From Oscillibacter sp. (GTDB lineage Bacteria > Bacillota > Clostridia > Oscillospirales > Oscillospiraceae): 25,130 nucleotides of DNA. Positions 1-8,326 of the stretch are shown piece by piece. Each line of letters begins with the position of its first letter. Within the stretch, counting starts at the first letter, position 1. Position numbers and translations under genes: made by a program. Under the pieces are notes generated by a model. That model did no database searches. It was not told where the DNA came from and was given only the letters and a program-made list of their open reading frames with translations. The stretch is taken from positions 16,012 to 41,141 of the forward strand of contig DPGF01000015.1 in NCBI GenBank assembly GCA_003522105.1, given 5' to 3'.

Positions 1-543
1 GGTGGGCTCATCGCAGATGAGCACCTCGGGGTCGGCGGCGATCGCGGTCGCGATGACGATGCGCTGGCGCATGCCGCCGGAAAACTCGTGCGGGTATTTC
101 CCGTAGCGGTCAGAGGAGATGCCGACCTGCTCCATCAGCTTTTTCGCCTTTTCCGTGGAGGCGTCCTTGCTGAGGTCGGAGTGCAGCGTGATCATCTCGC
201 GGATCTGTTCGCCGACGGTTTTGAGCGGGTTGAGCGCCGTCATCGGGTCCTGAAACACCATGGCGATGCGCTTGCCGCGAATGGCGAGCCAGTCCTTTTC
301 TGCAAGCTGGTCGAGCCGGGTGCCCTTGAAGTCGATGCTGCCGCCGACGATCGTACCGTTTTTGTCGGTCATGCCGATGAGCGTCTTGGTCAGCACGCTC
401 TTGCCGCTGCCGGACTCGCCGACGATGGCGAGCGTTTCGTTTTCATAGAGATCGAGGCTTGCGCCGCGCACGGCGGTGAGCGTTTTGCCGCGCAGGCTGA
501 AGTTGACGCGGAGGTCGCGGACGCTGAGAATCGTATTTGCCAT
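1..543 (-). CDS. Peptide ABC transporter ATP-binding subunit (DppD/OppD family), C-terminus beyond the window
   Basis: Energises uptake of peptides through the two permeases encoded just upstream in the same operon; acts on the cytoplasmic face of the membrane. The 181 visible residues carry Walker A GESGSGKS (42-49), the Q-loop VFQDP (96-100), the ABC signature SGGMRQR (155-161) and Walker B VLICDEPT (174-181). The reading frame is cut at the window edge straight after Walker B, so the D-loop, H-switch and the oligopeptide-type C-terminal extension are not visible. ATG at 543 is preceded by TAAGGAGG about 9 bases upstream, where the TAA is the permease stop. A second ATPase (DppF type) probably follows outside the window. 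The family assignment is secure; the exact peptide specificity is not. Confidence 0.93.
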   Translation of the reverse strand, partial: MANTILSVRDLRVNFSLRGKTLTAVRGASLDLYENETLAIVGESGSGKSVLTKTLIGMTDKNGTIVGGSIDFKGTRLDQLAEKDWLAIRGKRIAMVFQDPMTALNPLKTVGEQIREMITLHSDLSKDASTEKAKKLMEQVGISSDRYGKYPHEFSGGMRQRIVIATAIAADPEVLICDEPT

Positions 544-557
544 AGCTGCGTTCCTCC

Positions 558-1529
558 TTAAATGTGATTGCGCGGGTCGGAGGCGTCCGCGAAGCGGTTG
601 CCCACGATATAGAACGACACCGTGACGAACGAGAGGATGATGGTCGGATAGATGAGCTGGAAGGGATAGACCTCAAAGCTGTTCTTGCCGACGGAGACAA
701 GATTGCCGAGCGACACAACGTCGAGCGGAAGGCCGAGGTTGATGTAGCTGAGAAAAACCTCGGAGCCGATGGAGTAGGGGATCGTCAGCGCGACCTCCAT
801 GATGACGATGCTGACGATATACGGCACGATGTTTTTCAGCAGAATGCGGGAGAGCGGCGTGCCGAGACACTGGGAGGCAATGTTGTACTCGTTTTCACGG
901 ATGGCGACAACGCGGTTTCGCACGAAGCGCGCGATGGAGAGCCAACCGGTCAGACACATGGCGAGCACGATCGTCCAGAAGCTCGGGCGCAGAATGTAGG
1001 TGAAGAGCACCAGATAGACTGTCTGCGGGATATTGGTGACGATGTTGTAAAGCTCCGTCATGAAGCGGTCGATGCGCTGCACGTAACCCCACAGCGCGCC
1101 CGCGATCGTGCCGAGCGTCACGTCGAAAAACGCGATCACAAAGCCCAGCAGCAGCGAGGTGCGCGTGCCGTACCAGGTGCGCGCCCACATATCGCGGCCG
1201 ATGTTGTCCGTGCCGAACCAGTGCTCCTTGCAGGGGGAGAGGTTCCACATGGCGCTGCCGGTCTGGGCAAAGTTCGGGTTGCGGTAGCTCGTTTCCCAGC
1301 CGGGGATCAGCTCGCTGATGAGCGGGTAGAGCAGGCTCATCGCAACAAACGCGCACATGATGCCCAGCAGCACCGTGGAGCTGCGTTGCTTGAAGAAGGT
1401 ACGGAAGGTGCTGTGCCAGTAGGAGTAGTTGGAGTAGCCGGTCAGCTCGCTCTTTTCGTAGTCGAAGGGAATGCGTTCGAACATGCTCTCGCTCAGCGAG
1501 ACCTTGAGATTTGGCTTTGCAGCATTCAT
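558..1529 (-). CDS. Peptide ABC transporter permease (DppC/OppC family)
   Basis: Second membrane subunit of the peptide importer, 323 residues, normal for DppC/OppC. A hydrophilic N-terminal tail (1-50) is followed by a first membrane helix near 51-73. An extracytoplasmic loop then ends in HWFGTDNIGRD (103-113), which is characteristic of the DppC branch. The remaining helices and an EAA-type coupling loop around 218-236 (ASQCLGTPLSR and following) contact the ATPases. Only 2 bases separate its ATG from the stop of the upstream permease gene, and the ATPase gene begins 14 bases after its stop, so the genes are surely co-transcribed. No defects seen. Confidence 0.93.
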   Translation of the reverse strand: MNAAKPNLKVSLSESMFERIPFDYEKSELTGYSNYSYWHSTFRTFFKQRSSTVLLGIMCAFVAMSLLYPLISELIPGWETSYRNPNFAQTGSAMWNLSPCKEHWFGTDNIGRDMWARTWYGTRTSLLLGFVIAFFDVTLGTIAGALWGYVQRIDRFMTELYNIVTNIPQTVYLVLFTYILRPSFWTIVLAMCLTGWLSIARFVRNRVVAIRENEYNIASQCLGTPLSRILLKNIVPYIVSIVIMEVALTIPYSIGSEVFLSYINLGLPLDVVSLGNLVSVGKNSFEVYPFQLIYPTIILSFVTVSFYIVGNRFADASDPRNHI

Positions 1530-1531
1530 GA

Positions 1532-2476
1532 CTATCCCTCCTCCTTTTCCGTAAGGCGGATGCGCGGATCCAGAAATACCATCAGAATATCACCGAGGAA
1601 CACGCCAAGCACGCCCAGAGTTGAATACAGAATGACAAGCACCTGAACAAGAGAGTTGTCCATCTCCTGAATGGCTTCCACGAGAAGGCCGCCCATGCCG
1701 GGAATGGAATAGAGGCTTTCGATCACGAGGGAGCCGGAGATCGTCAGAAGCATTTGCAGGGGGAAATACTGCGCGAGAGGCACGAGCGCGTTGCGCAGCA
1801 CGTGGGACTTCATCAGCTTCCAGTCGCTCATGCCCTTGCTGCGGGCGAACTTGACATAGTCGCGGTTTTCCTCGTCCACCATGAACCGGCGCAGCCAGAT
1901 GGCATACCAGGCGATGCTCGAAAGCGAGAGCGAGATCGTCGGCAGGATCCAGGTGACGGGATTGCGCTCGCTGAACATCATGGGGATCTTGAAAAGACCC
2001 GTGATGGCGATCTGGAGCAGGAAAAGATAGATAAGGCTCGGCACGGCGCGCACGATGACCACGTAGCCCGTGCCCAGCGCATCCGGCAGGCCGCCCTTGC
2101 CCTTGGCCATTGCCATGCCCATCAGAAGTCCGAGAACCAGCGAGATGAGCATGCTCACTACGCCGAAGTAGAGCGAATAGGGGATCTTTTCCGCCAGAAT
2201 ATCCGAAATGGCGCGGTGGGGCTGGAGCACGTAGGACTCGCCGAGGTCGCCGTGGAAGAGGTCGACCATGAATTTGCCGAAAAGCTTGATCGGATTGCCG
2301 ACAGCGCCGATGTCCTCAAGGTACATCTCGCGCTCGGCCTCGCTCATGTTCTGGTAGTCGTCGCGCGTGAAGTAGCCGTCGGTCGGCATCAGGCGCAGCA
2401 GCAGAAATACAACGAATACCACGATGAAAACACTGAGCAGGGATTGCAAAGTCCGCTTAAAGATATATTTAGCCAT
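1532..2476 (-). CDS. Peptide ABC transporter permease (DppB/OppB family)
   Basis: First membrane subunit of the importer, 314 residues, as usual for DppB/OppB. It starts with a membrane helix (about 9-29), has the DppB-type periplasmic segment with HGDLGES (75-81), then five further hydrophobic segments. An EAA coupling loop lies near 209-232 (KFARSKGMSDWKLMKSHVLR). The start at 2476 has an AAGGGTGG-like ribosome site. It lies 32 bases after the binding-protein stop, the widest gap in the operon. Together with the DppC-type and DppD-type neighbours it forms a standard importer; the substrate is inferred from the adjacent peptidase, not from this protein. Confidence 0.93.
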   Translation of the reverse strand: MAKYIFKRTLQSLLSVFIVVFVVFLLLRLMPTDGYFTRDDYQNMSEAEREMYLEDIGAVGNPIKLFGKFMVDLFHGDLGESYVLQPHRAISDILAEKIPYSLYFGVVSMLISLVLGLLMGMAMAKGKGGLPDALGTGYVVIVRAVPSLIYLFLLQIAITGLFKIPMMFSERNPVTWILPTISLSLSSIAWYAIWLRRFMVDEENRDYVKFARSKGMSDWKLMKSHVLRNALVPLAQYFPLQMLLTISGSLVIESLYSIPGMGGLLVEAIQEMDNSLVQVLVILYSTLGVLGVFLGDILMVFLDPRIRLTEKEEG

Positions 2477-2508
2477 GTTACCACCCTTTATATCGGTACG
2501 GCGGCGTC

Positions 2509-4434
2509 TCAGCCGGCATTTCTCTTGAGCAGCTGCTCATAGAACTCATCTTCCAGCTGCTTGTACTGCTCGGCCGAGATGGGCTCTTCGGAAAGCTGCA
2601 TGCCCTTATACTTGAAGCGGGAGAGGCCAAAGCCGCCGCGCGGCGCGGTGAACGGGATCTCGCGGGTCATGCCGTAAGTGCCGCCGCCGCTCTCCCACGG
2701 AATGATGTAGCCGCCGTTGATGAGCATGCCTTCAGCCTGGGCGAAGAGTTCATAGCGCTCGGAGGCGACGAGCTTTTCACTGGCCTCCTTCACCAGCGCG
2801 TCGAACTGCGGCAGAGAGTAGCGGCCGTCGTTGACGGCGCCGCCCGTTGTCAGACGGTCGAGCTGGGAGAGAGGATCGGCATATTTGAAGCTGTAGTTAT
2901 CATAGGCAAAGTCGAAGTTGCCCGGAGCGATGACGTCATTGTACTTGTCGCCCGTGAACTGGGAGAGGATGACCTCGATATTCTCGCTGCCAAAGACCTC
3001 TTCAAGGTTCATTTTGATGATCTGCGCCATGGAGACCTCGTCGGAGGACGCGCCGTGTACGTAGACCAGCTGGAGCGGCAGCTTACCGTCGGTCTGGAAC
3101 GAGAAGGTGCGGCCCATCTTGACCTCGCCGGCGCTTGCGCCGCGAATGTTGCCGCTGCCGTCGGTCACCGCGCTGAGCGCCTTTTCAAAGTACTCCTTTG
3201 CAAGAGCGGGATCGTAGGTGGCGGCGCCGCGCTCCTTGATCTCCTTGAGGGGAGCGTAATCGGTGTAGTCGATGCCGTTTTCATCGTAGCAGACGTCCTC
3301 GGGGCAGATGAGGTTGGTCAGCATATCCTCGGTGTCGTAGGGGTTGTAGAGCTGCGCAATGGTCACGCGGTCGAGCGCGTGATAGAGCGCGAGGCGGAAG
3401 TCCTCGTTCTGCACGAAGGCGTTGAACTCGCTGTTGGGGCTTTCGAAGTTCGGGAAGAACCAGAAATTGACGGAGGACTTGTCGCGCAGCGTCACATACT
3501 GTCCCCATTCGGGATCCTGCATGTAATGCTCGACCTGATCGCCCGTGAGGGAGGTGCCGGTCAACTCGCCGCGCTTAAACATTTCGACCGTGGCGGCGCC
3601 GTCGGTGATCTTCTGGAGAACGATCTTTTCCACGCTGACCTTGTCGGCATCGTAGTAGTTTTCATTCTTGACCATGACAAATTCCTTGTTGCGCTGCCAG
3701 CTTTGGAGAATGTAAGCGCCGCAGTAAAGAAGCTGGTCGGGAGAGGTGCCGAACTTGGTGCCGCACTGGTCGGAGAACTCCTTGTGGTTGGGCAGGAAGA
3801 TCTCAGTGACGAGGAAGGATTCAAAATACGGCACGGGCGCGGTCAGCGTGTACTGGACGGTGTACTCGTCGAGCGCCTTGACGCCGACGGTGTCGTCGAA
3901 CTGTGCTTCCAGCTTTTCGCGCGGGCCTTCGGGCTTCTTGCTCGCCGCCAGGTTGGGGTCATCAAAGTCAACGAGCGTGTCGTAATATTCGCCGAGGCCG
4001 GCGATCACGCTCTTGATGATGGACATGTCGCTCTTGGTTTTCTTATGGTCGGCAACAAAGCGCATGCCGTCTACAAAGTCCTGCGCGGTGACGGGCGCGA
4101 CCTCTGCGCCCTTGCTGTCGTACCACTTGGCGTCCTTGCGCAGGTGGAACGTCCAGACGGAGTAATCGTCGTTGTGCTCCCAGCTTTCAGCGAGCGAGGG
4201 AACGAAGGCACCAAAGCGGTCGGTCTCGATCAGACCGTCGATGACGTTGGAGATGACCTTCTTGCCCGTGGTGTCGGGCAGGTAGAAGGGAATGAGGGAG
4301 GTGACATCGGTAGAATAAGTGCCAAGATACTCTGCGGTATTCACGCTCTTGGAACCGCAGCCGCTCAGACAGGAGACCGTCAAAAGCATCGCGAGTGCGA
4401 TGGACACTGTACGGGATAGGATTTTTTTCATCAT
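2509..4434 (-). CDS. Peptide-binding lipoprotein of the ABC importer (SBP family 5, OppA/DppA-like)
   Basis: Extracellular substrate-binding component, 641 residues, in the long range for SBP_bac_5 proteins. The N-terminus has a Lys/Arg start, a hydrophobic core and lipobox LSGC (23-26), so Cys26 should be lipidated and anchored outside the membrane. Family features include the ESWEHNDDYSVWTFHLRKDA block near 84-103 and the WESGGGTYG region near the end. Two ATGs are adjacent (4434 and 4431). The GGAGG site is 4 bases before the first and 7 before the second, so translation may start at the second Met. It is the first transport gene after iadA (15-base gap), suggesting it binds peptides that IadA can cleave. 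Ligand unknown. Confidence 0.92.
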   Translation of the reverse strand: MMKKILSRTVSIALAMLLTVSCLSGCGSKSVNTAEYLGTYSTDVTSLIPFYLPDTTGKKVISNVIDGLIETDRFGAFVPSLAESWEHNDDYSVWTFHLRKDAKWYDSKGAEVAPVTAQDFVDGMRFVADHKKTKSDMSIIKSVIAGLGEYYDTLVDFDDPNLAASKKPEGPREKLEAQFDDTVGVKALDEYTVQYTLTAPVPYFESFLVTEIFLPNHKEFSDQCGTKFGTSPDQLLYCGAYILQSWQRNKEFVMVKNENYYDADKVSVEKIVLQKITDGAATVEMFKRGELTGTSLTGDQVEHYMQDPEWGQYVTLRDKSSVNFWFFPNFESPNSEFNAFVQNEDFRLALYHALDRVTIAQLYNPYDTEDMLTNLICPEDVCYDENGIDYTDYAPLKEIKERGAATYDPALAKEYFEKALSAVTDGSGNIRGASAGEVKMGRTFSFQTDGKLPLQLVYVHGASSDEVSMAQIIKMNLEEVFGSENIEVILSQFTGDKYNDVIAPGNFDFAYDNYSFKYADPLSQLDRLTTGGAVNDGRYSLPQFDALVKEASEKLVASERYELFAQAEGMLINGGYIIPWESGGGTYGMTREIPFTAPRGGFGLSRFKYKGMQLSEEPISAEQYKQLEDEFYEQLLKRNAG

Positions 4435-4449
4435 AATTCCTCCGATCGT

Positions 4450-5601
4450 TTATTCGAAGCGACCCTTGACGATCGCCTGACCGTTTTTGACCATTTGTCT
4501 GCCGCGGGCAAAGACACCGTCGATGCTGAGCGCCTGCCCGAGAAGGACAAGATCCGCGTCTGCGCCCTCGGCGATACAGCCCTTTTGCGCTTCCATCCGC
4601 AGCACGCGCGCGGGATTGCAGGTGATAAAGGTGAGGGCGGTTTCCAGCGGGAAGCCTTCATGCTGCACAAGATTTACAAGCTCATCGTGCAGCACGCGGC
4701 TCGTGCTGTAGCTCAGCCCCGTGCATCGGCCCTGCTCGTCAAAGCGCGGCTGACTGCCGAAAGCATCGCTCGAGAGCGTCATGCGGCTGCTGTCGGCGCC
4801 CTTGTCCATGGCGTATGCCATCAGGTGCGCCGTGCCGCCGGAGGAAGCCTCGCCGGCGGTGAAATCGGCCTGCCCGCCCGCCTTGATCCACTCTATCGCT
4901 TCCTCGAGCAGCGCGCTGTTGCGCGCGACATGAGTCGGAAGGAAGGTGCTCAGCGGCACCTCGGATTCTTTCAATGCACGGAAGAGCTTGGAAAGAGCCT
5001 CCTGTCCATCGCCCATGTGAATGGTCAGCAGCCCTGCCTTGCGGCTCAGCAGTCCGCCGCGGCGAACCGCGCTTGCCAGCCGCAGCAATTCTTCATAGGT
5101 GATCTCGGAGCTGCGGTGGTCAGAAAGCGCGATCTTTGCGCCCACAACGCGGTCGATGAGAACGAGATCCCGCTCTACGCTGCCGCAGAGGGTGGGGGAG
5201 GGGTAGCCGTAGGCGCCGGTGAGCATATAGCAGTCCATGCCCTCTTCCGTCAGGGCGTGTGCCTTGGCATAAAGCGTTTCCAGGCTGCGGGCGATGCCGT
5301 CCGTTCCGAGAAGCCCTACGACGGTGGTGACGCCGGCGGTGGTAAAATCCGTCAGGCGGGATTCCGGCGCACGGGAGGAGAAGCCGTCCTCACCGCCGCC
5401 GCCTGTGATGTGAACGTGCAGATCAATGAATCCGGGGACGAGCGGTTTGCCTGCCGCGTCGACCGTTTGCAGCGTGGGAAAGCGAGAGGGGATCTCCCCG
5501 CAGGGAGCGATGAGGGCGATCTTTCCGCCCTCGAGCAGTACGTCGCGCATACCCAGGTGGCGGGGGGCGTAAACGTCTGCATTCTGGATCAGTGTTATCA
5601 T
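4450..5601 (-). CDS. iadA: Isoaspartyl dipeptidase (beta-aspartyl-peptidase)
   Basis: Zinc amidohydrolase that hydrolyses beta-aspartyl (isoaspartyl) dipeptides, which arise from damaged Asp/Asn residues in proteins. It has 383 residues, close to E. coli IadA (390). Metal and active-site residues of the family are all visible: HVH (62-64) in GFIDLHVHITGGGGEDG, the probable carboxylated lysine K156 in GAKIALSDHRSS, H195 (TIHMGDG), H224 (LPTHVARN) and D279 (SSDAFG). Its ATG overlaps the rpiR stop (ATGA), so the two are translationally coupled, and a peptide importer follows immediately. The context points to import plus cytoplasmic cleavage of isoaspartyl peptides. No signal peptide is seen, as expected for the cytoplasmic enzyme. 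Confidence 0.94.
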   Translation of the reverse strand: MITLIQNADVYAPRHLGMRDVLLEGGKIALIAPCGEIPSRFPTLQTVDAAGKPLVPGFIDLHVHITGGGGEDGFSSRAPESRLTDFTTAGVTTVVGLLGTDGIARSLETLYAKAHALTEEGMDCYMLTGAYGYPSPTLCGSVERDLVLIDRVVGAKIALSDHRSSEITYEELLRLASAVRRGGLLSRKAGLLTIHMGDGQEALSKLFRALKESEVPLSTFLPTHVARNSALLEEAIEWIKAGGQADFTAGEASSGGTAHLMAYAMDKGADSSRMTLSSDAFGSQPRFDEQGRCTGLSYSTSRVLHDELVNLVQHEGFPLETALTFITCNPARVLRMEAQKGCIAEGADADLVLLGQALSIDGVFARGRQMVKNGQAIVKGRFE

Positions 5602-6485
5602 TTCAGATGCTCACTTTCTTCTGGAATTTCTCCGCTCATAAAGCGGGATACGCTCAGCTCCTCGTCCAGGATCCGATCGAGCGCCGGGCCCATCTCCAAG
5701 GCGATGCAGGAGGTGAGCACGTTGATCAGCGAGATCGGCGCGGTGAGCGAGTTGAAGAAGAACTTGGTCTTGGTGCCGCAGATGAAATTGAACGGCCCGT
5801 CTGTGACGGCGGGGGAGGCGCTGCTGTCGGTAATCGTGATGATCGTTGCCCCGCGATAGGCGGCGTAACGGGCCACGTTGGATACCGGCTCATAGTACGG
5901 CGGGAACGAAAAGAGCACGATCACGTCGTTTTCGTTCACCATAGAGAGCGAGGTTTTCACCGTGTCACTGTCGCCGAGCTTGAGACTTGACGCCTTGATG
6001 CGAAGGTAGTTCAGGCGGTGGGCGAAGTAGTCTGCCATCACCTTGGAAACATCGTGACCGAAGAGCAGCACCTCGCGCGCGTTCATTAACGTCTGTGCGC
6101 AGTCGAAGATCTGTTCCTCACCGATCGAGGCGGCCAGCGCGGTGATCCCCTGCTGATCGGCTTCGAACATCGAGCGCAGCAGCGCGCCGCGGTCGCTGCG
6201 GGAACGGTCGTCCACCGTTTCCAATGTGTAGCTGCGGTCAAAGGAGTCCTTCAGCCGTTCGCCGACGTAATGCCGGAACACCTCTTTCATCTCGGCATAG
6301 CCGCTGCATCCGAGCTTGCGGCAAACCTTGAGCACGGAAACCTCCGTTACGCCGATGCGCTCGGCGGTATTGCGCAGGGTGTCGTAGCAAACGGCCTCCG
6401 GGTGGTTGAGCATGTATTCGAAGATACGCGTCTGCGTTTTCGTCAGAGTATCGCTCAGCTCAATCATTTGCTGCACAGTTGGCAT
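5598..6485 (-). CDS. RpiR/MurR-family transcriptional regulator (HTH-SIS)
   Basis: Probable local regulator of the iadA-peptide importer operon; it is the first gene of that operon. The 295 residues have an N-terminal RpiR-type helix-turn-helix (about 1-77, recognition region VTEVSVLKVCRKLGCSGYAE) and a C-terminal SIS domain (about 115-255, with LLFGHDVSKVMADYF and VIVLFSFPP). SIS domains in this family usually bind phosphosugars, which is odd beside a peptidase; other RpiR members are known to control non-sugar operons. The start at 6485 has AAGGTGGTGAG 5-15 bases upstream. The ligand and whether it activates or represses cannot be read from the sequence. Confidence 0.9.
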   Translation of the reverse strand: MPTVQQMIELSDTLTKTQTRIFEYMLNHPEAVCYDTLRNTAERIGVTEVSVLKVCRKLGCSGYAEMKEVFRHYVGERLKDSFDRSYTLETVDDRSRSDRGALLRSMFEADQQGITALAASIGEEQIFDCAQTLMNAREVLLFGHDVSKVMADYFAHRLNYLRIKASSLKLGDSDTVKTSLSMVNENDVIVLFSFPPYYEPVSNVARYAAYRGATIITITDSSASPAVTDGPFNFICGTKTKFFFNSLTAPISLINVLTSCIALEMGPALDRILDEELSVSRFMSGEIPEESEHLK

Positions 6486-6519
6486 GAAAGCTCACCACCT
6501 TAGTAAAGTGTATGCTATA

Positions 6520-6548
6520 TTTTTACCACAAGAAAGCAGCTCTTGCAA
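6520..6548 (-). promoter_or_regulatory. Putative promoter of the rpiR-iadA-peptide importer operon
   Basis: On the minus strand, TTGCAA (6548-6543) and TAAAAA (6525-6520) are separated by 17 bases. Transcription would begin near 6513, about 28 bases before the rpiR start. The -10 hexamer is only moderately consensus, so this is a prediction. Confidence 0.45.
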
Positions 6549-6625
6549 TATAAAAATTCATAAATAAAGCATTTGGTGAATAGAATTTACAATTTGTATA
6601 GTGCAAATGATATCGTTTGTTTTAG

Positions 6626-6682
6626 AAAAAAGAAAAAACACACAGATGAGTGAAAAGTGCCCGCTTTTCACTCATCTGTGTG
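6626..6682 (-). terminator. Intrinsic terminator hairpin read on the minus strand, in the 518-base rpiR/transporter intergenic region
   Basis: A perfect 19-bp inverted repeat (6639-6657 with 6664-6682, loop TGCCCG) is followed on the minus strand by two T-runs (TTTTTTCTTTTTT, 6637-6625). No recognised gene lies upstream on that strand, so it either ends a small RNA that starts between about 6690 and 7000 or insulates rpiR from antisense transcription. The remainder of 6486-7003 holds two promoters and the dyad described separately; I see no credible protein gene in it. Confidence 0.7.
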
Positions 6683-6817
6683 CATTCAAGAGAGATGCAA
6701 GTATACCTAATGGCAAAAGATATACATTGCTATGCTATGGGTGTGACTATCATAACGTATCATTTCGCATTTTGCACGTGTTATCGTATAGAGGCAGCAC
6801 ATTACTTTCCTGCATTA

Positions 6818-6847
6818 GTGCATCGGTGCACCGGTGCTACAATGCAC
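6818..6847. promoter_or_regulatory. 30-bp nested dyad, candidate operator
   Basis: The 10-bp perfect palindrome GCACCGGTGC (6828-6837) and an outer inverted pair GTGCAT (6818-6823) / ATGCAC (6842-6847) share exactly the same centre (6832.5), with 4-base unmatched spacers between. It ends 32 bases before the -35 of the transporter promoter and about 270 bases upstream of the rpiR promoter. A two-fold symmetric protein site is the simplest reading. Which regulator binds is unknown; RpiR from the divergent operon is an obvious candidate. Confidence 0.55.
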
Positions 6848-6879
6848 AAAACAAGCGACTGCGGATTTGCTCGAATTTG

Positions 6880-6908
6880 TTGTATTTGCATAAAACGCAT
6901 GCTAAAAT
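6880..6908 (+). promoter_or_regulatory. Putative promoter of the NhaC/YuiF-like transporter gene
   Basis: TTGTAT (6880-6885) and TAAAAT (6903-6908) have a 17-base spacer, with an extended -10 TGC immediately before the -10. Transcription would start near 6915, giving a leader of roughly 90 bases before the ATG at 7004. Confidence 0.6.
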
Positions 6909-7003
6909 ACCGAGTGTGGCAAGCGGCCTGACAGACACCGCCTGCCTGCTCCACGCAAAACTGGAGAAAAACAAATCGACAAAAACAGAGAGAGAGGAAA
7001 TCT

Positions 7004-8326
7004 ATGAGTATTTTAACCAACCCCGTGACCATATCGGTCATCGTGCTGTGCGTACTCAGCCTTCTGAAGCTGAACGTTCTGCTCGCCATGCTGGTCGCCT
7101 GTATCGCCGGCGGTCTTGCCGGTGGTATCCCCATCTACGCCGCTGAGGGCGACAGTGTTATGAAGCTGCTCACGTCCGGCTTCTCCGGCAACGCGACCAC
7201 CGCTCTTGCCTACATCCTGCTCGGTACCTTCGCTACGGCGATCGCTACCACCGGCCTTGCCGACATCGTCTCCAAGAAGCTGAGCAAGATCATTGGCACC
7301 AAGAAGCTCGTGCTTCTCGGCATGATCACCCTGATCGCCTGCCTGTCTCAGAACCTCATCCCCATTCACATCGCTTATATCCCCATCCTGATTCCTCCCA
7401 TGCTCGTGCTGATGAACAAGATGCGCCTCGACCGCCGTGCTGTGGCTTGCTGCCTTGCCTTCGGTCATAAGGCTCCCTACATTGCCATTCCCTTCGGCTT
7501 CGGTTTGATCTTCCAGACCATCATCAGCGACAACCTGACCGCCAACGGCATGGAAGTCACTGTCAACGACGTCGCCAAGGTCAACTGGGTGCTCGCCGTT
7601 GCCATGATTATCGGTCTGCTGATCGCCGTGTTTGTGCTCTATCGCAAGCCCCGCGACTATCAGATGATCGAGGCGGATACCTCCGCGTCCGACGCTGTTA
7701 CCGGCGAGCTCGGCTACCGTCACTATGTGACCATGGCTGCCATTGTCGTCGTCGTTGTCGCTCAGGTCCTCACCGAAGACCTCGCTCTGTCCTCCCTCGC
7801 CGGTCTCGCCGTCATGATCGTCTTCCGCGCCATTCCCTGGAACGAGATCGACGAGCAGCTCGCCGGCGGCGTGAAGCTCATGGGTCTGATCGCTTTCGTT
7901 ATGCTCATCGCCGGCGGTTATGCTACCGTCATCAAGGCGACCGGCGGTGTCAACGAGCTGGTTGAGGCTGGCGTTTCCATCATGGGCGGCAGCAAGCTCG
8001 TCGCTGCGATCGTCATCACCCTCATCGGTCTTCTGGTCACCATGGGCATCGGTACCTCCTTCGGTACTGTCCCCGTTCTGGCTGTCCTCTTCGTGCCCCT
8101 CTGCGATCACATCGGCTTCTCTCCCGCTGCTACCATCCTGCTGATGAGCGCTGCTGCGGCTCTCGGTGACGCCGGTTCCCCCGCGTCCGATACCACCCTC
8201 GGCCCCACGTCCGGTCTGGATGCCGACGGTCAGCACGATCACATCTGGGATACCTGCGTGCCGACCTTCATCGCCTTCAACATTCCTCTGATGATCGCTG
8301 CGGTCATTGTTTCGCAGTTCATCTAA
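7004..8326 (+). CDS. NhaC/YuiF-type transporter (Na+/H+ antiporter-like, probable amino-acid permease)
   Basis: Polytopic inner-membrane transporter, 440 residues with about 11-12 hydrophobic segments. It resembles the YuiF/HI0325 branch of the NhaC ion-transporter superfamily. Conserved-looking blocks are the QNLIPIHIAYIPILIPP segment near 121-137 and the C-terminal ALGDAGSPASDTTLGPTSGL region near 385-405. Members are annotated as Na+/H+ antiporters, but several seem to move amino acids such as histidine; the substrate here is not visible. GAGAGAGGAAAT before the ATG is the ribosome site. Codon use is strikingly biased to GCC, CTC, ATC and GGT compared with its neighbours, as expected of a highly expressed gene. 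The stop overlaps that of the convergent yerC-like gene. Confidence 0.8.
   Translation: MSILTNPVTISVIVLCVLSLLKLNVLLAMLVACIAGGLAGGIPIYAAEGDSVMKLLTSGFSGNATTALAYILLGTFATAIATTGLADIVSKKLSKIIGTKKLVLLGMITLIACLSQNLIPIHIAYIPILIPPMLVLMNKMRLDRRAVACCLAFGHKAPYIAIPFGFGLIFQTIISDNLTANGMEVTVNDVAKVNWVLAVAMIIGLLIAVFVLYRKPRDYQMIEADTSASDAVTGELGYRHYVTMAAIVVVVVAQVLTEDLALSSLAGLAVMIVFRAIPWNEIDEQLAGGVKLMGLIAFVMLIAGGYATVIKATGGVNELVEAGVSIMGGSKLVAAIVITLIGLLVTMGIGTSFGTVPVLAVLFVPLCDHIGFSPAATILLMSAAAALGDAGSPASDTTLGPTSGLDADGQHDHIWDTCVPTFIAFNIPLMIAAVIVSQFI

Noticed and set aside
4495..5859. 454-residue plus-strand frame, and similar long plus frames at 564-1646, 1754-2542 and 3055-4419
   Set aside because: They lie opposite well-supported iadA and importer genes; their length follows from GC-rich codon use, not from coding.
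6601..7146. 181-residue plus-strand frame before the transporter
   Set aside because: It crosses the terminator stem, the dyad and the transporter promoter, has no ribosome site and reads as low-quality sequence.
7013..8242. 409-residue minus-strand frame rich in Gly/Asp/His
   Set aside because: Antisense of the transporter gene, with no family resemblance.
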